A DNA stretch of 6,585 nt from Chlorobiales bacterium (GTDB taxonomy: Bacteria > Bacteroidota > Chlorobiia > Chlorobiales > Chlorobiaceae). Location of the stretch: positions 1-6,585 of the forward strand of contig JAKSDC010000187.1 in the NCBI GenBank assembly GCA_022360275.1. Reading direction: 5' to 3'. Positions 6,438-6,585 of the stretch are shown here, one piece after another. Both the position numbers and the translations under genes were made by a program. The notes under the pieces were generated by a model. That model was given only the letters and a program-made list of their open reading frames with translations, searched no databases and had not been told where the DNA came from. Within the stretch, counting starts at the first letter, position 1; each line of letters starts with the position of its first letter.

Positions 6438-6585
6438 TCAGGCTGAATCCCCCCCATCCACTACCAACACCTGCCCTGTGATCCATGACGCTGAATCAGA
6501 AGCCAAAAAAAACACCGCCTCAGCAACATCTTCGGGTTTACCCAGCCTCTGTAAAGGCAGTGACTCCCGGATTCTTCTGCGCTCC
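6438..6585 (-). CDS. Short-chain dehydrogenase/reductase, C-terminal end (runs off the right edge)
   Basis: The last 48 codons of a gene entering from the right edge are visible, ending at TGA (6440-6438). The segment LQRLGKPEDVAEAVFFLASD (residues 11-30 of the visible part), followed by SWITGQVLVVDGG (33-45), is the standard C-terminus of classical SDR enzymes of the FabG type. These are NAD(P)-dependent oxidoreductases of about 240-260 residues. The cofactor-binding and catalytic YxxxK parts lie outside the window, so neither substrate nor role can be given. The PEDVA and ITGQxxxVDGG motifs are well kept, which argues for an intact gene. It lies 30 bp upstream of the symporter start and probably leads the same operon. 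Confidence 0.85.
   Translation of the reverse strand, partial: ERRRIRESLPLQRLGKPEDVAEAVFFLASDSASWITGQVLVVDGGDSA

Overview
The window is about 6.6 kb of ordinary-looking bacterial chromosome of moderate GC. Six protein genes all lie on the minus strand; a decayed gene fragment lies on the plus strand. In transcription order (right to left) they are: the end of a short-chain dehydrogenase/reductase, a sodium:solute symporter, a DUF4163/DUF3298-type lipoprotein, the relic of a radical SAM gene (opposite strand), an ArsM-type arsenite methyltransferase, a stand-alone catabolic-type acetolactate synthase, and the first 249 codons of an APC-family amino acid permease. The first and last are cut by the window edges. 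The permease is intact as far as it is seen.

The lipoprotein signal peptide, with no Asp after the lipidated Cys, suggests a diderm (Gram-negative) cell. The arsM start has a clear Shine-Dalgarno sequence, but several other starts have none, a pattern seen in the Bacteroidota/Chlorobiota group. The gene mix and protein style remind me of green sulfur bacteria, but nothing in the window proves the phylum, and this is a hunch.

Layout: 6438-6585 SDR C-terminus; 5028-6407 symporter, 30 bp downstream and probably co-transcribed; 4104-4916 lipoprotein; 3661-4077 plus-strand radical SAM relic with an in-frame TAG and no iron-sulfur cysteine motif; 3482-3660 a spacer containing a tandem 14-bp repeat upstream of arsM; 2678-3481 arsM; 907-2550 acetolactate synthase; 749-906 a spacer with short AT-rich repeats; 2-748 permease.

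No single pathway ties the genes together. arsM would methylate As(III) with S-adenosylmethionine but has no arsR, arsB or acr3 partner in view. The acetolactate synthase has neither a regulatory subunit nor an acetolactate decarboxylase beside it. I see no CRISPR array, tRNA, rRNA, insertion sequence or phage module, and no convincing new multi-gene system. The points most worth a second look are the radical SAM relic and the tandem repeat between it and arsM.
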